Source: Apus apus (Eukaryota > Chordata > Aves > Apodiformes > Apodidae). From it: a stretch of 64,000 nucleotides of DNA. The position numbers were made by a program, and so were the translations under genes. The notes below the pieces were generated by a model. The model was not told the DNA's origin and did no database searches. It worked only from the letters and a program-made list of their open reading frames with translations. Location of the stretch: positions 72,516,342 to 72,580,341 of the forward strand of contig NC_067285.1 of NCBI RefSeq assembly GCF_020740795.1, read 5' to 3'. Numbering within the stretch: position 1 is the stretch's first letter; each line of letters opens with the position of its first letter. Below are positions 39,791-54,500 of the stretch, piece by piece.

Positions 39791-42700
39791 CAGGCTAATG
39801 TGGAACATGTGCCATGATGTTATAGGCATGGACTTTCACAGCCAGATATTCTTTTTTATTATTTGTTCTGTAGTCACCGTTGATGCCATTCTGGTTTTCC
39901 AAGTTACATTCTTATGAGCATATGAACTCCCAGAGTCCATAGGCTGTCACTACTGAACTCAGAGTAATTCTTTAAACGTGGTGGAATTAGATTAACATGG
40001 AGAAACACAGACCTCTTCTTGTTTTATCAGCTGAAATTCTGATAATAAGCACCTCAGAAAAATTCACAACTACCTTTTATAGCAACCATAGTGTTCTGAA
40101 AACTCAGTTTGACTTCGGTTTCTCCCTCAGATTTAGGCATTTCTCTTCAATTCTCATTAACATAATTATTTTCTTGCTATATATATACATAAAATCCTTA
40201 CAAAACTCCTCTTTCCTCCAGATATTTTTCTTAAATCGTAACTTTTATAAAGATATTGGCCTACTTCTTTTCCACATAGTAACAATATTCTCTGTAGATG
40301 CTTGTTAGTATTAGATTCTTTGTGCATTTTATTTCTCTTCATTGCTGTTTTATTACTTCCAATAGCCATTTGCATTTTAATTAATTAGTTTTATTTTATA
40401 TCTTAATTTAGGCCAACTATTACAAAATCCATGACATCAGAGAATGGATTTTACACCAGAGAATCAGAATTTACTGAATAGAAATATCTGAGAAGAATAT
40501 AAAGTACATATAAATTTATATCTCCTTTTTTGCCTCAGGGTTTTCATAAGGGAAAAACTGAGGAAGGAATTTTCAAAACAAGGACTTCTAAAAACAAGAT
40601 TGCACTTCACTCTAAATATATTATCCCTGGATTTGTTCTCGAGAAATATAGGACTTACGAAAAAAATCCCAAAATCTTACATAATGTAATTATCCATCTT
40701 TTCCTGTTCCCTAATAGCAACTAATGAGCTGGTATTTGGGATAGTAACAAGTCTTACTCTAAACCCACAGCAGAAAATGGAAGTGAATGTTCAGGTGTTC
40801 CATATGAATATCAGCAGCAGGAAATAAGGAGTTGAGTAGAATGAGAACAGTGAAGATTCACATATATATTTATTGTTTCCCATGGCTCAAAAAGACACTC
40901 AGAGTTGGGGAACTGATGCTGAGACATCCCACCAACTCAACACCCCACGAATTACACTACAACAATTATCTATGTGTAAGTGAGCACATTGTGAGCAGCC
41001 TTAGGTCACTGAAAGTATTAATAAGTGTAGACACATTTATTTTAATTAGAAAAGAAGTAATAACTTCTTTATCCCTGTAGAACTTTTAATTCCTTAAATA
41101 CATCCACAGAGGTAGAAAAGTTAAAATATAACATTCGGAAAAGTTTTTTCAATTTAGGTTATCCTATGAGTTGATGTCAAAACTAAGGCAGGAAAACCGT
41201 GTAGATTGGGGCCTTTACTGCCTTATTTTGGCTCTGGCTATATCATTTTAAGAGGAGTTTTAGTATGTGCAGCTGTGCACCTTGGCTCCTGGGGTAATTA
41301 TGCTAGCATAACTGACAAACTCTCTCTTGTAGGCAAAACCTTGGTTTTCCCAGATCTGATGCATGGGGAATATAGCTATGACTTAGGGAACATCCTGAAA
41401 CAGCCACCCCAACAAATCTTGCCTAAACAGCATTTTAAACTTCCTGCTGAGACATATTAGATCATCATTTGAATGATGCATTGTGATCACTCCAACCAAA
41501 CCAAAAGAAAGTAATTAAGTGAATAAGTGAATGATGTGCTGGCCTTCCAATTTTGCAGTCATACCCCACTTCCAGGCTTTTGTGCCTGCTTGGATGAGCA
41601 GTGACAAAAGCCTGCCCATTTCCTCTGGCAGATAAATGCCTCTGTGTACTCTTGCTGTATGTTTCATAAACATCCTTCAGCTTATCCAGGCTTTCCAATG
41701 TATTATACATATTTTACTAGATCAGTCATTGCTCTATAGCTTTTAAAATTTCAGCATAAAGAAAACAGTAATCATCAGTCGTAACTTTCCTGTATTTTTT
41801 TATTCCCTGTGAGCAAGTCGTTAGAGTATGTCTGATTATTAGGAAAAAGGAACAAACATTTCCCCTCTGTGAAGAACAGGAAACAATGTTTGGAGAACAA
41901 TCAAGTCAATTCTCCATGGAAAAAAAATGTAGCAACAGGGGAGAGGCTTGACCTTTTTCCAATTAAAAAAAAATAATAAAAAATCCATTTTCATCTGAAA
42001 AGTAAGAAATCAGCTTCTGTGTTCAACTAGTCTGCCCTCTTTTCTAAAGATGTATTTAATTGTAAAGTGTATTTAAATATCAAGTGTAACCATAAAAGGA
42101 AACCAAAACACTAAGAGTTTGGAATAAGTATTTCGCTTTAATCTTGTGAAATTCTTGTTTACATCTGCCTGCCATTGTAAATTATGTTTTCAGCTGAACA
42201 TGAAAAACTACAAAAGACAATACAAAGTGAGGCTAATCCCCTACATGGATCACATGTGAACATGCACTGCCACCTGCTTGCAGCTGTAGTTTACATGGGG
42301 GATTTAGCCTGGGAAATAATATTAACAAAGGCAAAGCGACTGCTCTGACCACAGTCCAGCTGAGGTCTTGTAAACATCAACAGTTCTCTGTTTGGATTTT
42401 TAAATTTTATTTTGTATTTTTTCCAATGTTTACTAAAGATCAGGAAGAAAAAGAAGAGACAAATGTGTATGGCACTAACAGATGCAGTGCTACATACATT
42501 GAACACCTTAATCTGATATAGTTTGAAATCACACGTATATGCATGCCTCCTGTCCCCATCTCATCCTATCGCATTTCATACTCCAGATTTCTGTTGTATT
42601 GCATAGTTCTTCCCTTTGGACTAATAATTAATTCATCAGTACAGGGCAGTATGTAATTTTGTTGCCACCGTAGCCAAGGAGTCACAATATGGTTCCCAGT

Positions 42701-43661
42701 TTGGCCTAAAGGGAGGAAGTAATTGATGCCAATTTTTAACTGATGAACAATACTTGCCTCTGTGTCAGCTCAGACATGTGGTTTGTACATCTGGGAGCTA
42801 AACACAAGGTTTAAATGTTCCCACTCCTACCCCACACAGAAGAAATTTGATGGAAATTTTTCTCCTCTCTGTGCTGTGCAACAGCTGCACTGACTGTCTC
42901 AATACTGCCATTAAAATCCCTGGGTCAGTGCCCTGTCTTTGGCCCCACAGCAAGTGCCATGAGAACACTGACATCTTCAATAGATAATATTTCAGAAGAA
43001 AATGCAAATTTACCAGTCATATGCAGCAATGATGTTGCCAGAGCTTAGAGTTTTAGTATTGGTTTTTCCCTTTTGGGTGGTATTTCCCAACTTGCTGACC
43101 AACAGCAGAATCTCAGGGAAGGGAGATTTCTTTTATTATTATTTATGTATTTATTTATTTCCTTTTAAAAGCATGTTTCTACACCTTTTGGCTAGGAAGA
43201 AAAAAAAATCTTGAAAAAATGAAACATACACTCTTGTTGGGGCACAGAAAACAGGGGACTGCAGGAAAGATGCTAATGTATGATTGTCATATTTTTGAGT
43301 CCACTTTTTTTCATCTGAACTCATTTCCATGGACCAGGTAATTGTTTTTAGACAACTGAGTCCAGTGTTAATGAAATAGTAAATGCTCCTTACAGCATCT
43401 CGGCATACTTAAAGCTGACACATTTCCATCACCAAGCTCCCAGCCTTCATGCTCAATTGACAGGAGCAGCAGACAGACTTTACCATGCCCAAAACCAAGA
43501 CACTAAGAAAGAGCAGCAAGATCAGAAGTTCTTATTCTAAGGGGGGAAAGACAAGCTGCAAGGGAAAATGCAGAGTGGTGACTGTCAGGTACAAATTCCT
43601 AGTTTGACCTCACAGGAGACTGAGGAAACAAAGTTCATTAAAAGGCTGCACACTTAAAAAT

Positions 43662-43728
43662 TGCCATGAACTGATAACCCATGAAACTCATTCCTGAACT
43701 GCCATGAACTGAAACCCATGAAACCATT
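43662..43728. repeat. Imperfect two-copy tandem duplication, 38-bp period
   Basis: TGCCATGAACTGATAACCCA at 43662 recurs as TGCCATGAACTGAAACCCAT at 43700, each followed by GAAAC and CATT. The two copies differ by a small indel and a few bases. Confidence 0.85.
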
Positions 43729-46419
43729 AGATGCTACAGAATTTAAAACACGTCAAGAAAGAGATTAGTGCATATAGAGGAATTCAAACACTGACATGCA
43801 CAAGGACCAGAAGCTGCAGAGAATTCAACCCGGTGAGCAGGAGGGTATGAAGCAGCACCTGCAGTATGTAAAGATTATGGGTTTTTTTCTCACAGAAAAT
43901 AATGCTCCGTTGGTGCTTGCCAAAGCACTCAGACACCATCTGACATCAGGCTGAAAGCTTGTTGATTAATACTTGTAGGATAAGCTTTCTGCCCAGTTCT
44001 TTTAAATTACTGGTTGCATTGTAGCTGTGTTTCACATCTTACTCCCTGTAGAACCAGATAGTCTGTCAAATGCATGCAGCATACAATATGTTTACTGAAT
44101 TTCATTATGTATTAGAAAGCTGTTATTCAAAGGAATATTCTCAATGGTTTGTTCAGCTCTGGTCAAGGCTCTGCCATATAGGCTGTTGTTGACTGAATTT
44201 GCAAATCCTCCTACACATGCAGCAAAATACCAAGACATGACAAGAACAATTTAACTTTATAAATCTTTATAAATCGCCTTTTCCCTTTGCTTGAAACAAT
44301 GCTGCAATTGTCTTATTTGCAAAATTCCTCTTGGGATATAATGATCTTTGTCCCAATATATTACTGTACTACCACAGAGATCTCAACTTTTGCAGTTTGT
44401 TTGAGAAATCAAGCAAGTAAGCTTGCAAACTGAAAACTTCTCAAAACATTTTTCGTCTCATAAATCTGTTGTCTGGGGGCTACTTAATAAAACATGAGGA
44501 GCAAATTCTGTGAGTAGTTGTCTCACATCGAGTACAGAGCAAAAGACTGATAATTGTGTCTTAGAGATTTAGCTATACATTTATCAGACTGTGGGAATAT
44601 TCTAATAAGTTATAATTAATATTCATTAATCACAAAAATAGATTAATCTCTATTTTTGCATTACATCCAGGTTTTAATACATATTATGGACTGGTTTCCA
44701 CCTACTTTATGGGTCTTTTTCATTTTAACTCATTCCAAAAAAAACAAATCACAAGTCAGTAATTGTACACTCCTTTGTATCTCTATAGTCATACTACAGA
44801 AATAACATGTTACCCAAAAATTTAACTTTCATTTCCACTGGCATTAGAAAAGCATTTCTAAATTAGTCCTACAGGGAAAAATCACTGTCATCCTGGTTTA
44901 TCCTCTGAAGGTTTACAACTGGGTTGCAACACTGGGCTCTGCTCTTTCTGTACCTCCTGCTAAGTGTCAAATATAATTTGATTTTTTGTACAGTACAACA
45001 TTAGGACTATCTATGGACCTGTGTAACAGGCAATGCTCAGTGAAAACAGTCCCAAAAATGCCAGTGACACCATTTCTAGTCTGGCAATGAGCCTAGAACC
45101 ACAGGCCAGTCAGAGCCTGTTGATTTTGGCTCAAACGCATGACAGAATTTGTCATAGGAATATGCCATAAAAGTTCTTGAAAGGGGAGACAACGTTTGCA
45201 TTTGGTGTGGCAGGGAATGAAGGCTACTAGTAACATCCAGAAAGAGAGCTGCTATGATCACAACCTTTACTAGCAGTATTGTGAATGCATATATGGCAAC
45301 ATTGCAATTCGCAAGCACACCCCAGAGACGAGGGTGTTTCAGGACTCCAGGTACAATATAAGAACCTGTACAAAAATCTTAGGTGCAAATGGAAGAGAGA
45401 AGGCTGTATCGTATAGAAGCTGCACAGAACTGCAAAGCTGCATTTGACAACCAGGCTGCAGGCCTGAGTGACAAGCTGGCTATTGACATTGTCCACAGTG
45501 ACAGAGGAGGTGTCTGTGAGGATTTGAGGAAAAAGATTAGGATCTTTATTAAACTTTAGCTGCTGGCAAGAAACCCATGAGATGGTATCAGGCAGAGGCC
45601 AGTCAAAACAAACTGGAGGCTTGGTATTTCAAGCCAGTTTAAAAAATACAGACAATGAGGAACTGTTTGAAACAATGGTGAACTTTCAAACTCTTTTTAT
45701 AGTTTGTCTTGAATTTTTCCCAGAAGAATACTAGCTTGGTATGAAAAGTGGCGTGCAAAAGCAAAAAACTAATACATTTCCAAATTTCTGCATTTCCAAA
45801 GAACATAAAAGGATACTTGGTGCAAAATTCCAATCAAGAATGACCCATTTCTAGAGGGATTCTATTAAACATTTATTATTTATATTAAATAGATGTTATT
45901 ATTTCCTTATTCTGCTATTTGTTTTCTTCTGGTTTGATTTCTACACTAGAAATCTAACGTATTTAAATCATTATGCTCTTTATTCACTGTCATGACTGAA
46001 AATCCTTCTATATCAAGAGCATGACTTCACCTTAGAAGACTTTTAATTACAGCTTCTTCCAGGTTTTTTTCTGGCTTTTCCTGGCTTTCCCCAGTTTAGC
46101 TTCACCTCAGTCCCACATCCAAGCCTCACAGTGCCAGGGCATGGGAGGAAAACCACTTTATACAGGGCAGCTGGAAAGGAAGTGCAGATGGAGACAATAA
46201 GGCTCCACTGAAAGGCTAGGAGAGAAAACAAATTTTTGTCTCCTAAATTCTTTTGCCTTAAAAAAAATAAAATAAAATTGGACCTCCTTCCAAGTCCATA
46301 GGCATCTGTGACTGCCAAACACAAGCTGCTGTATCCCACCTTGACTCTCTCCTCCACTCTTCCTCTATGATCCTTAGCATCTCTCCATTTTACTGGCATC
46401 TCCCAACAGAAACTTCTGT

Positions 46420-46874
46420 ATTTTCATGTTTCCCTTCCCTAAACTTCCTTTCATTAGGGAAAATTTTACCTTGCTTGGGCTATACTGTACCTATGCTGTG
46501 CCATGTGTATGCTGTGGCTGGCCTTGCACCTGCCTTGTGACAACATGGGCTTGCCTGCTGGTCACCACACTGTTGGCTGAACTTGGTTTCACCAGACCCA
46601 CTCTGACCCTCCTGGCTAGGAATGGAGGGACAACACTCTTTCCCCTGTGGCCAACCTCAGCGTCCAGCTTGCCTCCACTCCCACAGGCCCCTAAAACAAA
46701 TGGCTGGGGACAACCTAATCTTCCAGTGTTCCTCCTCATCACTTTCCCAGCTCTTGGGAAACCAGTTCTTTCTCTACAGCTAGTATTGGGACCCTGCCTT
46801 TCAGCATGATGGATTAATCTGAGTTGTGTCAAGATACTTTTCATCTTGCTCTTATCTTTTCTGTTTGGTTCCAT
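46420..46874. other. GC-rich block open on both strands
   Basis: 127-codon frames run in both directions (46426-46809 plus; 46491-46874 minus). The + frame is rich in Leu, Pro, Cys and Trp from CTG/TGG/CCT-rich DNA (ctgtggctggccttgcacctg), a pattern typical of low-complexity or LTR-derived sequence rather than a selected protein. Not assigned. Confidence 0.2.
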
Positions 46875-47673
46875 TTTTTAGCCAACTCTATAACAAGCAG
46901 CCCATCCTACATAAACAATCCCATACATCATCTTCATCCTAAAAAGAGCAATTGTTTCCCAGTTCCTGTGTGGCTGGATGGTTACACAGATGGTGTGAAC
47001 ACCTCTCCATGTGAAGACTTTGGCTCTGGAATTGTTCGTCTCACAAATGAATGCTCACTGCCCCACAACGTCTCTTTCATTTACACTAAATCCTTCAGCA
47101 GATTTACAAATTCTTGCCTTCAGTGTCTCCTTCACTTTCCAGAAGAGCAAGAGGCTCAGGAGAAGTTCTGCTGATCACTTCTGCTAAAGTGAGCAAAAGT
47201 TTTCAAGGAGATGCTTGATGGTATTAATTTCCCAGTGGGTGACTTGACTTGCCATGCTCCATTAAGACAGCCTTGTGTACTAAGCAAGCCTCAGAAATGG
47301 AAAATTGTGTCTTAAGGTAATTTAGACACCACTACCCCCAAAAAAACCCATGATTAATTCCTATAGGATATGTGCTGGCAGAGTTCCAAGCAGCTGGGCT
47401 TGCACAAAGCAGCCTTTTTTTCTTTAATAGATTCTGGTGAAGTTTTGTCCCTGTATACAAAAATTGCCTGTATTATCTTTAAAATAGAAGCAATTGAGCT
47501 TTCCCTGTCCTTATCTGGAAGAAACATGAACGGCTCATTTTGTTACAAAATCTAATTAATTTATGCTCTCCAAGTTCGTCACAAAATCTTTGTTGAAAAT
47601 TAGTTTAGATGCAAGGGAGACCTGAAAGATGTGTTGCTGTCACCCATTCTGATTTTCTGGGAATACTCTGGGA

Positions 47674-47718
47674 ACAACAGTATCCGAACCAGTTCTTGCA
47701 CAACAGTATCCAAACCAG
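47674..47718. repeat. Short direct repeat, 26-bp period
   Basis: ACAACAGTATCCGAACCAG (47674-47692) recurs as ACAACAGTATCCAAACCAG (47700-47718) with one mismatch. It is a local duplication with no recognised function. Confidence 0.85.
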
Positions 47719-50700
47719 ACACAGGACTTCCTAATATTCTCCAGTTTCATGCTGGAGAACTAGTAAAGAGAAGTAATGGCATGCATTTCTGGGATGCAGG
47801 GCTAGTTTCACAGCATCATCACATTGCTTTTGCAAATTCTAGAACACAAGCAAGGCTGCAGTGTGCCCTAAACAGAAATGCTGAGCTTGCGTGAGAGTTT
47901 TATTCTACGCCAAGGATTATCTTTAGAAAAAATGAACCTGTGTTAAGTAGTCGAAAGACAATTAAGGATTTATTTAATTTTCATTTAATGCTTTCATCGT
48001 AATTTTTTTTTTCCTTGAAGTCACCTTGAAAGTGTTTATAAAGCAAGCTTGGAAAGCTCAAACAGTGAGTCCTGCATGACTGAATTATAGAAAACCAAAC
48101 ACTATAGCAATCTAACCGTCCTTTTGATTTCTTTTGTTTTGTTTCTTAGGGTTGTTTTGTTTTGTTTTTTAAAGCCTATCTCTGAATTATTACTGGGTTT
48201 GGATTTTACCTTTCTCTTTTGAGCAATTGAATTTGAAATATGTCTATCAAACATCTGATTTTTAAGAACATCACTAATGTTATCCTCAAAATTATATGTA
48301 TTTCAAGCCCCCACCAACTCTCTCTTTATTTGTTGAAAGTATGATCAAATCAGGATTAAGAAATTGAGAAGGAAATGTTCAATCAGACTGTTGAAAGAAG
48401 TCTATATATCTGACGTATGGTTCCCTTTATTGCATTAAGCATCTTGGGTTTTGATCCAAACAATTTACAGGAATATGTGATAGCTTTTGAGGAACTATTT
48501 GATACACTAGGAAAAACCAAGCAAGTTTTCAGTCATTGAACTCTAATTAATTGTAATTCAATGGTATCTCTGTTACCATTCTTAATGTAGTTATTATCAC
48601 AAGTCAGTACATCAGGCAAGAGCCATCATTTTCCCAGCTTAGAACTCTGAGCTATGTGCATAGAGACGTGCAGAACATCTGAAGTGGGAGACCTGAGCAC
48701 TTGCGCATTAACTGAAGACACATTTCCACAATTCTACAATATTATCAGATCTTTCTGTTAATGTTTTGTAACAAACAAGAAATTATCTTTTTAACTACTT
48801 GCATCCTACTTTTAGGCAGAAAGAAAATGTCATGGAACAATAATTGTGTAAAAACCAAAGCTAGACCTCAGACAAGCCCTGCATGCAAACTGAATCCTAA
48901 TCTGAATGCTTCAAAGTTAAGGAGTGTTTCCAAAATTCAACTAAAAAACATCTGATTGCCTGTAAATTTTAGATTGCTCTGTTTTTTCAGTCCGTATTAT
49001 TTTATAAATATTCTTTTATGTAGCTGAAATGTCTTGAATGTGTGAGAAATTGTATACATTTTAAGTTCTGAGCTATATCAAAGCTCCAGGAAACAGGCCC
49101 ATTTGAAAGGAAATACTTCTGTGTAGATAAACCACCTGATAGACAGAATGCCTACAGCTCTGATGCTGGATCTTAACACTGGTATTGCTAACTCCTGAAA
49201 CACACTTTTGTCTGCTCTCAGAGCTACAATAAAAATAATCAGTAAAAGAAAGCAGCTGCCCACAGGAGAAGAAACCTACAGAAAAGTAGGAGATGAAAGG
49301 GAAATATGTGTTAACAAGAGCCAGTGGAAACACTCAGGGCTTCATTAACAGCCTCCTGGTCCTAAGTGGGGTTTGCTTTGCAATCCAACACCCCCTGCCA
49401 GAGACAAAGAGCTGGCAAATGTCACCCCCTCCAGAACTTTGCTCCTAATCAGGAGCAAATGCTCCTAGATTAATGCTCTTTGCCAAAAATAAGTAACTGC
49501 TTCACATATCTCAGAGAATGAATCAAAATATTTTCATATTTTTACAACTACATTAAAGCTATCTAATTGGATTGCAGCTTCAGGTATTGCAGACATTCAT
49601 CTGGACATCCTGTGGTGATAGTTCTAAAGCTGATTTGAAGCTTTCTCGTCATACATGGGGTTATTGTCATCACTCAATTTATTTGCTTTCAAAGCTGTTA
49701 TGAGACTCTAAGTCAGCCCTAACTCACAGAATTTTAGGAAATGTTTTTCAATACTATCGCTAGGTTTGTATGAAGTTTTCTAATGAGAGTTGAAAAAATT
49801 ATATCACTCTCACAAAGTGATAAGTCAAAAGTAATCTAACTGTTTCAGAGTGCCATACTTTTACTTAAATATATCTAAAATCTTGCATAATTAATGTCTG
49901 TTTTAAGAACTCTTTGATTGCATAATTTGATAACTACTTAATTACTTTGATGTGGCATAGAAGACTATGTCTTCAATGAAAGAGAAATTAGGTGAAGTAT
50001 ACAAATAAACCCAGAAAATGGTATTATGAGAGGCAGTATCAGAGTCAAGGCTCACTTCTGGCCTTTGCTACATTTGTCCTCTGTTGTGCCAGGCAGAAAT
50101 AACTCAAATTTTATGATTAAAAGGATTTCTGCTCTCAGGATTCTTTGAGATGCTCAGTGCAGATTTCATATCACACAGGAAAATAGATTTTACTTTTCAC
50201 ATCTATTTTGACCAGTCTGAAAAGTGTTAATTGTTCAAAGTTTCACAACATCTGTGTGTTGTAAGAAAGCTCACTGTCAGAAAACTGAGCTTTCTCCAAG
50301 AAAACTTCCTGCTTTCTGAATCTGTTTCATTCATGCATCCTTTGCATTATTGCATTTGGACTCAGTTTGCTCTATTATTTCAAGCTTCTTTGCTTTTTGG
50401 CTTTGATTGCCTAGTTGGGCAAATTTCTTAATAATCTTACTCTGCTTCAGAAACCAGAGATCTAACACATGGTGCTGGGAAGCACAGATCAGCGTGAATC
50501 TCTAGTGAACATGCATCATCACTATCACAAGCCTGAGCCAACAGTTACCATATTCCCTGGGACTGCTGCCATTGGGTCTTCAGGGAATGTTCTACCAGAT
50601 AGTAAATGAGGAATGGCCTCTAGATAAAATGGCAGCATCCAAACACTTTAGACATCCTGGAAACATAGTCTATGCTGAAATTATTTTAGGACCTTTTTTT

Positions 50701-51186
50701 TTTTTAATATAAGTATTCATCTGTACTTGATTCATATTGGTTTGTATCTCAAAACTGCAGCATCATGTAAAATGTAGCAGGTACAGTTTAGCAGCTTTCG
50801 AACGGAAATAATTAGATTTCCTCAGATAAAAATTCGTTATATTACAGATTTGCATTAATTCAAAGGTGGATGACTTGCCAGAAAGCACTAATGTCCTTCC
50901 TGATGAACCACATTAGTAATTTCTAATTTATCATATCACTCTGGACAAGAGGCTGTTAAATCGGTTTAAATGAAAAATAACTCACATTTGCAAAATGTGT
51001 GGAATAATACTTGGATTGTGTGTTAAATTAAATTTTGGTTAATACAGCATGAACCACAGGTGAAAACTTCACGTGCGGATATGAGTATAAGGTGTTCATT
51101 TATTTGTGTTCTTGCAAGATCCTTGGAGAAAATTCACGGAATGTTTCTGAGAGATAGATTTTACATCTGAAGCTAATGGACACATC

Positions 51187-51547
51187 ATCATAGAATCTTA
51201 GAATCATAGAATCATAGAATGGTTTGGGTTGGAAGGCACCTTAAAGAACATCTAGTTCCAACTCCCCTGCATGGGCAGGGACACCTCTCATTAGACCAGG
51301 TTGCTCTAATCCCCATCCAAACTGCCCTTGAATGCTTCCAAGGATGGGGTTTCAGTGTCTCACCACCCTCATAGTAAAGAATTTCCTCCTAATGTCTAAT
51401 CTAGATCTCCCTTCCTCCATTTTTAATCCATTGCCCCTTGTCCCCTCACTACATGCCCTTGTTTAAAGTCCCTCCCCAGCTTCCCTGTAGCCCCTTCATA
51501 TACCAGAAGGCCACTATAAGGTCTCTCTGGAGCCTTTTCTTTTCCAG
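51187..51547 (-). mobile_element. CR1 LINE 3' end, antisense, 5'-truncated
   Basis: It begins on the + strand with repeated ATCATAGAATC units followed by 'ggtttgggttggaaggcacctt', the reverse complement of a CR1 3' terminus with its short tandem octamers. It continues through the usual antisense CR1 text ('ggacacctctcattagaccaggttgct', 'ttgccccttgtcc') and stops at 'cttttcttttccag', giving about 360 bp. The insertion is 5'-truncated, as most bird CR1 copies are. The octamer region has about three units. Confidence 0.93.
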
Positions 51548-54500
51548 ATGTGTCACACAATGTCCAGTCTAGCAGTTTACCGTTATCTACTGTGCTTCTG
51601 AAAAGTTATTACTTATTTTAGCAAGAACAAAATATATTTTGGGATCATTAATGTTACCATAAATAATTCTCTACTAAAAATCACCAGTATAAATAAAAAT
51701 CAGAAGCCCATTAGGAACACATAAAGAACAATGTGGGTGATTCAGAGTTTCCATTTTGTGAAATCATGCCCAGGGGTGTATTTAAATATTCTTAGTACTT
51801 AGGGAGGAGCTGGGTAAACTGTGAGAGAACATAGATACAACCTCACATTAACTAATCTTCCATTAGCTATCTTCTTTCCAAATTACACTGCTAGCCCCTT
51901 CTTTGCCTGTGATTCATGATACAAGAGATTTGCCACAAAACACAACACACTGGGCAATCTCCTAACTTAGCCAGAAGGAAATACTGAAAGCAGGATATCT
52001 ACACACAGGCTGGAGGAAATTACCTATTTTCATTGGGAATTAACAGCTGAGAACTTAGCCAAAGTGGTCCTTTTCCAAGGGACCTAATGGTTAGAGCACA
52101 CTTGTGAGTTGAAAAGTACCTGAACTGAAAAACTCCACAGTTAAATAGTTTTTGAATGTAGGTAACCCATATCTCTACAGGAGAAAGCACCATTACAGTT
52201 GTGAAGAAACCATTACAATAGTTTTCTGAAATGGATATTTCTGGACTCCTTCCACGGAACCCATTCCAACAGGAACTCAGAAAAGTCACTGGAAAACTTT
52301 TCAGGTCAGAGCAGATCTCTGAAATGCAGAGGAATCAAGCTCTGGTCTCTATTATGTTCATCACTCCTAGGAAAAAGACACAGTAGTTATACTGGGTTTT
52401 AAGGACAACTAAATATGAAGACCAAAGGTTTAGGTTCATAAAAATTTCTGTCAGCAGGAAATTTTTCCTCTGAAAAATATCAAAGTTGCATAATATGTGC
52501 TTCATTTCAGTCCAGATTGCTTGAATGGATCTTGGCAAGAGTAGATCTTTCCAGGTTCAGGTTTGAGCCTTACAGGACACAGCCTTTGCTTCCATTCATG
52601 CCAGTAAGGACTTTGTTATGGACTCAAAACATACACAGGCGTGAGACAAAATCTAGCAAAATTAGATTGCAACACAATCCTATTGCAGCTCCAGGAATTG
52701 AAGCTGCTAGAGTGGCCCCCAGGGATGGAATCTGAGGGAGAGGAGATTAGACCCAGCTACATGAGAAAGTGTAGCCTCCCTTTATCTGGATCCCATAGTG
52801 AAAGTCATCCAAAGTGCAGGACTTTACCAGACTTTTGTCATCATATAGGCAGGGAGGGTGTCAGCTTTCATTTGAGGAAATACTCTTCATTTTCTTAAAC
52901 ATTCATCAATATTAAAAAACAGAATAACCATGATATTGAGCTCCACAGGTTGTTTTTGCAAAACTGATTGAATATGAGATCACATTTTCAGATCTACACT
53001 TCTGAAGTATGCTTTTCTCTGATGATTTGCAGTCCCTCCTTACAAGGCATATTTACAGTTTGGCAGGACTTCTGTCCCACCAAAGAGGAAAAAATGTTTA
53101 TTTTTCCTTGCTAATTACACTATTACCTATACCTAAAATCAGGGAAAGTGAATAGGCTGCAAATTTGACCCTAAACTATATGGGAGAGGCAGGGTGCCAA
53201 GAAGTACTGAAACACATGTAAGTTCTGTTTTCTTAGCAGGAAAAGGCAGCAATTGTGAAAGCTCAAGGATATCTACACTGGGTGGTAAAGCTGACAGCAG
53301 AAAATCAAAGAAATCTTAGCACTAAGGCAACAGTGTAACAAAAAATCTGTGTCAGCTCTCCATGGCCATGCAGATTATCACTCAGATAAGACTGTGATAG
53401 AGAGTAAGAATTCTTTCCCTGTATGGTGTTAACACTGTCTAAGCTTTAATCTGTTGTTCTTTGCCTTTCTGATCTCTTGCTTTGGAACACAAACACTAAC
53501 AAGTTGACAAAAGCTGTGTTTGCACATTATAGCTACTTGCAAACTAGCATTTCAAGTTCAAGTTTAGACATATGAGCACACAAAGCAAAATGAAGTGGAA
53601 AGCTGTGATTTTAATGGGGATTAAATCTCTTTTGTTCTTTGACCTTTTGTGGCTCTCAGAGTACATCAACACTTCTGTCGCATGAGTTGCCTTATTGGCT
53701 TAGTTCATGCTGATACAGCCAAGCGAGCATTCAAGTGTGAATAAAAGTGTAGGTTTTGATGGTATTTTGCACTCTTTCTAGCAGCCACAACTATAAACAC
53801 TGCCCAATGGGGTATAAACCCTGTGAATCAGACTAGGCCCCAGCTGCCATCCCAAGCACAGTGACTCCTGCAGCTGGACTGAAAGAGCCTCATACCTAAG
53901 TTGGAAAGCAACTGCTCAGGTAGCTGGCAGTGCACTGAGTCTTTGGGAACCTTAAAGTCTGCTGAGCATGTTCTCTGCAGAAAGCCAGAGAAGACAGAGC
54001 AGCCCTTGAGCAGAACTACAGCATCTCATAATACATCTTTTTCAAGTCTGACTTTTAAGAAAAAAACACACTACATTTTGAGTGTACATAATACTAATTT
54101 TTTATTTCCCCTTCCTTTTTATGCTACAAAGCCTTCCAACTAACAACTCTGTAATGGAAGTCTCCCAGTTAAAACTACAACAGGAACTGAATGACTACAA
54201 TAGGAACCCTCGGCAGAAAAGAAACCCATCGCAGGAGGAATGAGCTAGCTGAGGTCTTTCACAACAATGATCAGTCAAGATGGAGACAGCAGTAATTTCT
54301 GGATTACCTTACGTGATAACAGGTCTCACATTCTTTCACACAGACTCTTAAAAAAAACCCACCAAATATGCTTCTGAGATTTCTCATCACAATCTATCTC
54401 TCACCTATGCCCTCCTCTCAAAAATGCAGTTACCTACACTCTAACTACGATACATATGAAATAAATTAAGAGAGTCTCTCCAAGAATTTATGTATCCAAG

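Larger units (their letters stand above)
34858..51186. other. Non-coding, gene-desert-like
   Basis: Sixteen kilobases of AT-rich DNA without a recognisable gene or named repeat. It contains the GC-rich blocks at 39480-39790 and 46420-46874, the small duplications near 43662 and 47674, and a TATA-like GCTATAAAAGGCC at about 38480-38492 with no gene behind it. Confidence 0.6.

Noticed and set aside
46426..46874. 127-codon frames on both strands
   Set aside because: Product is Leu/Pro/Cys/Trp-rich low-complexity sequence from GC-rich DNA; kept only as a composition block.
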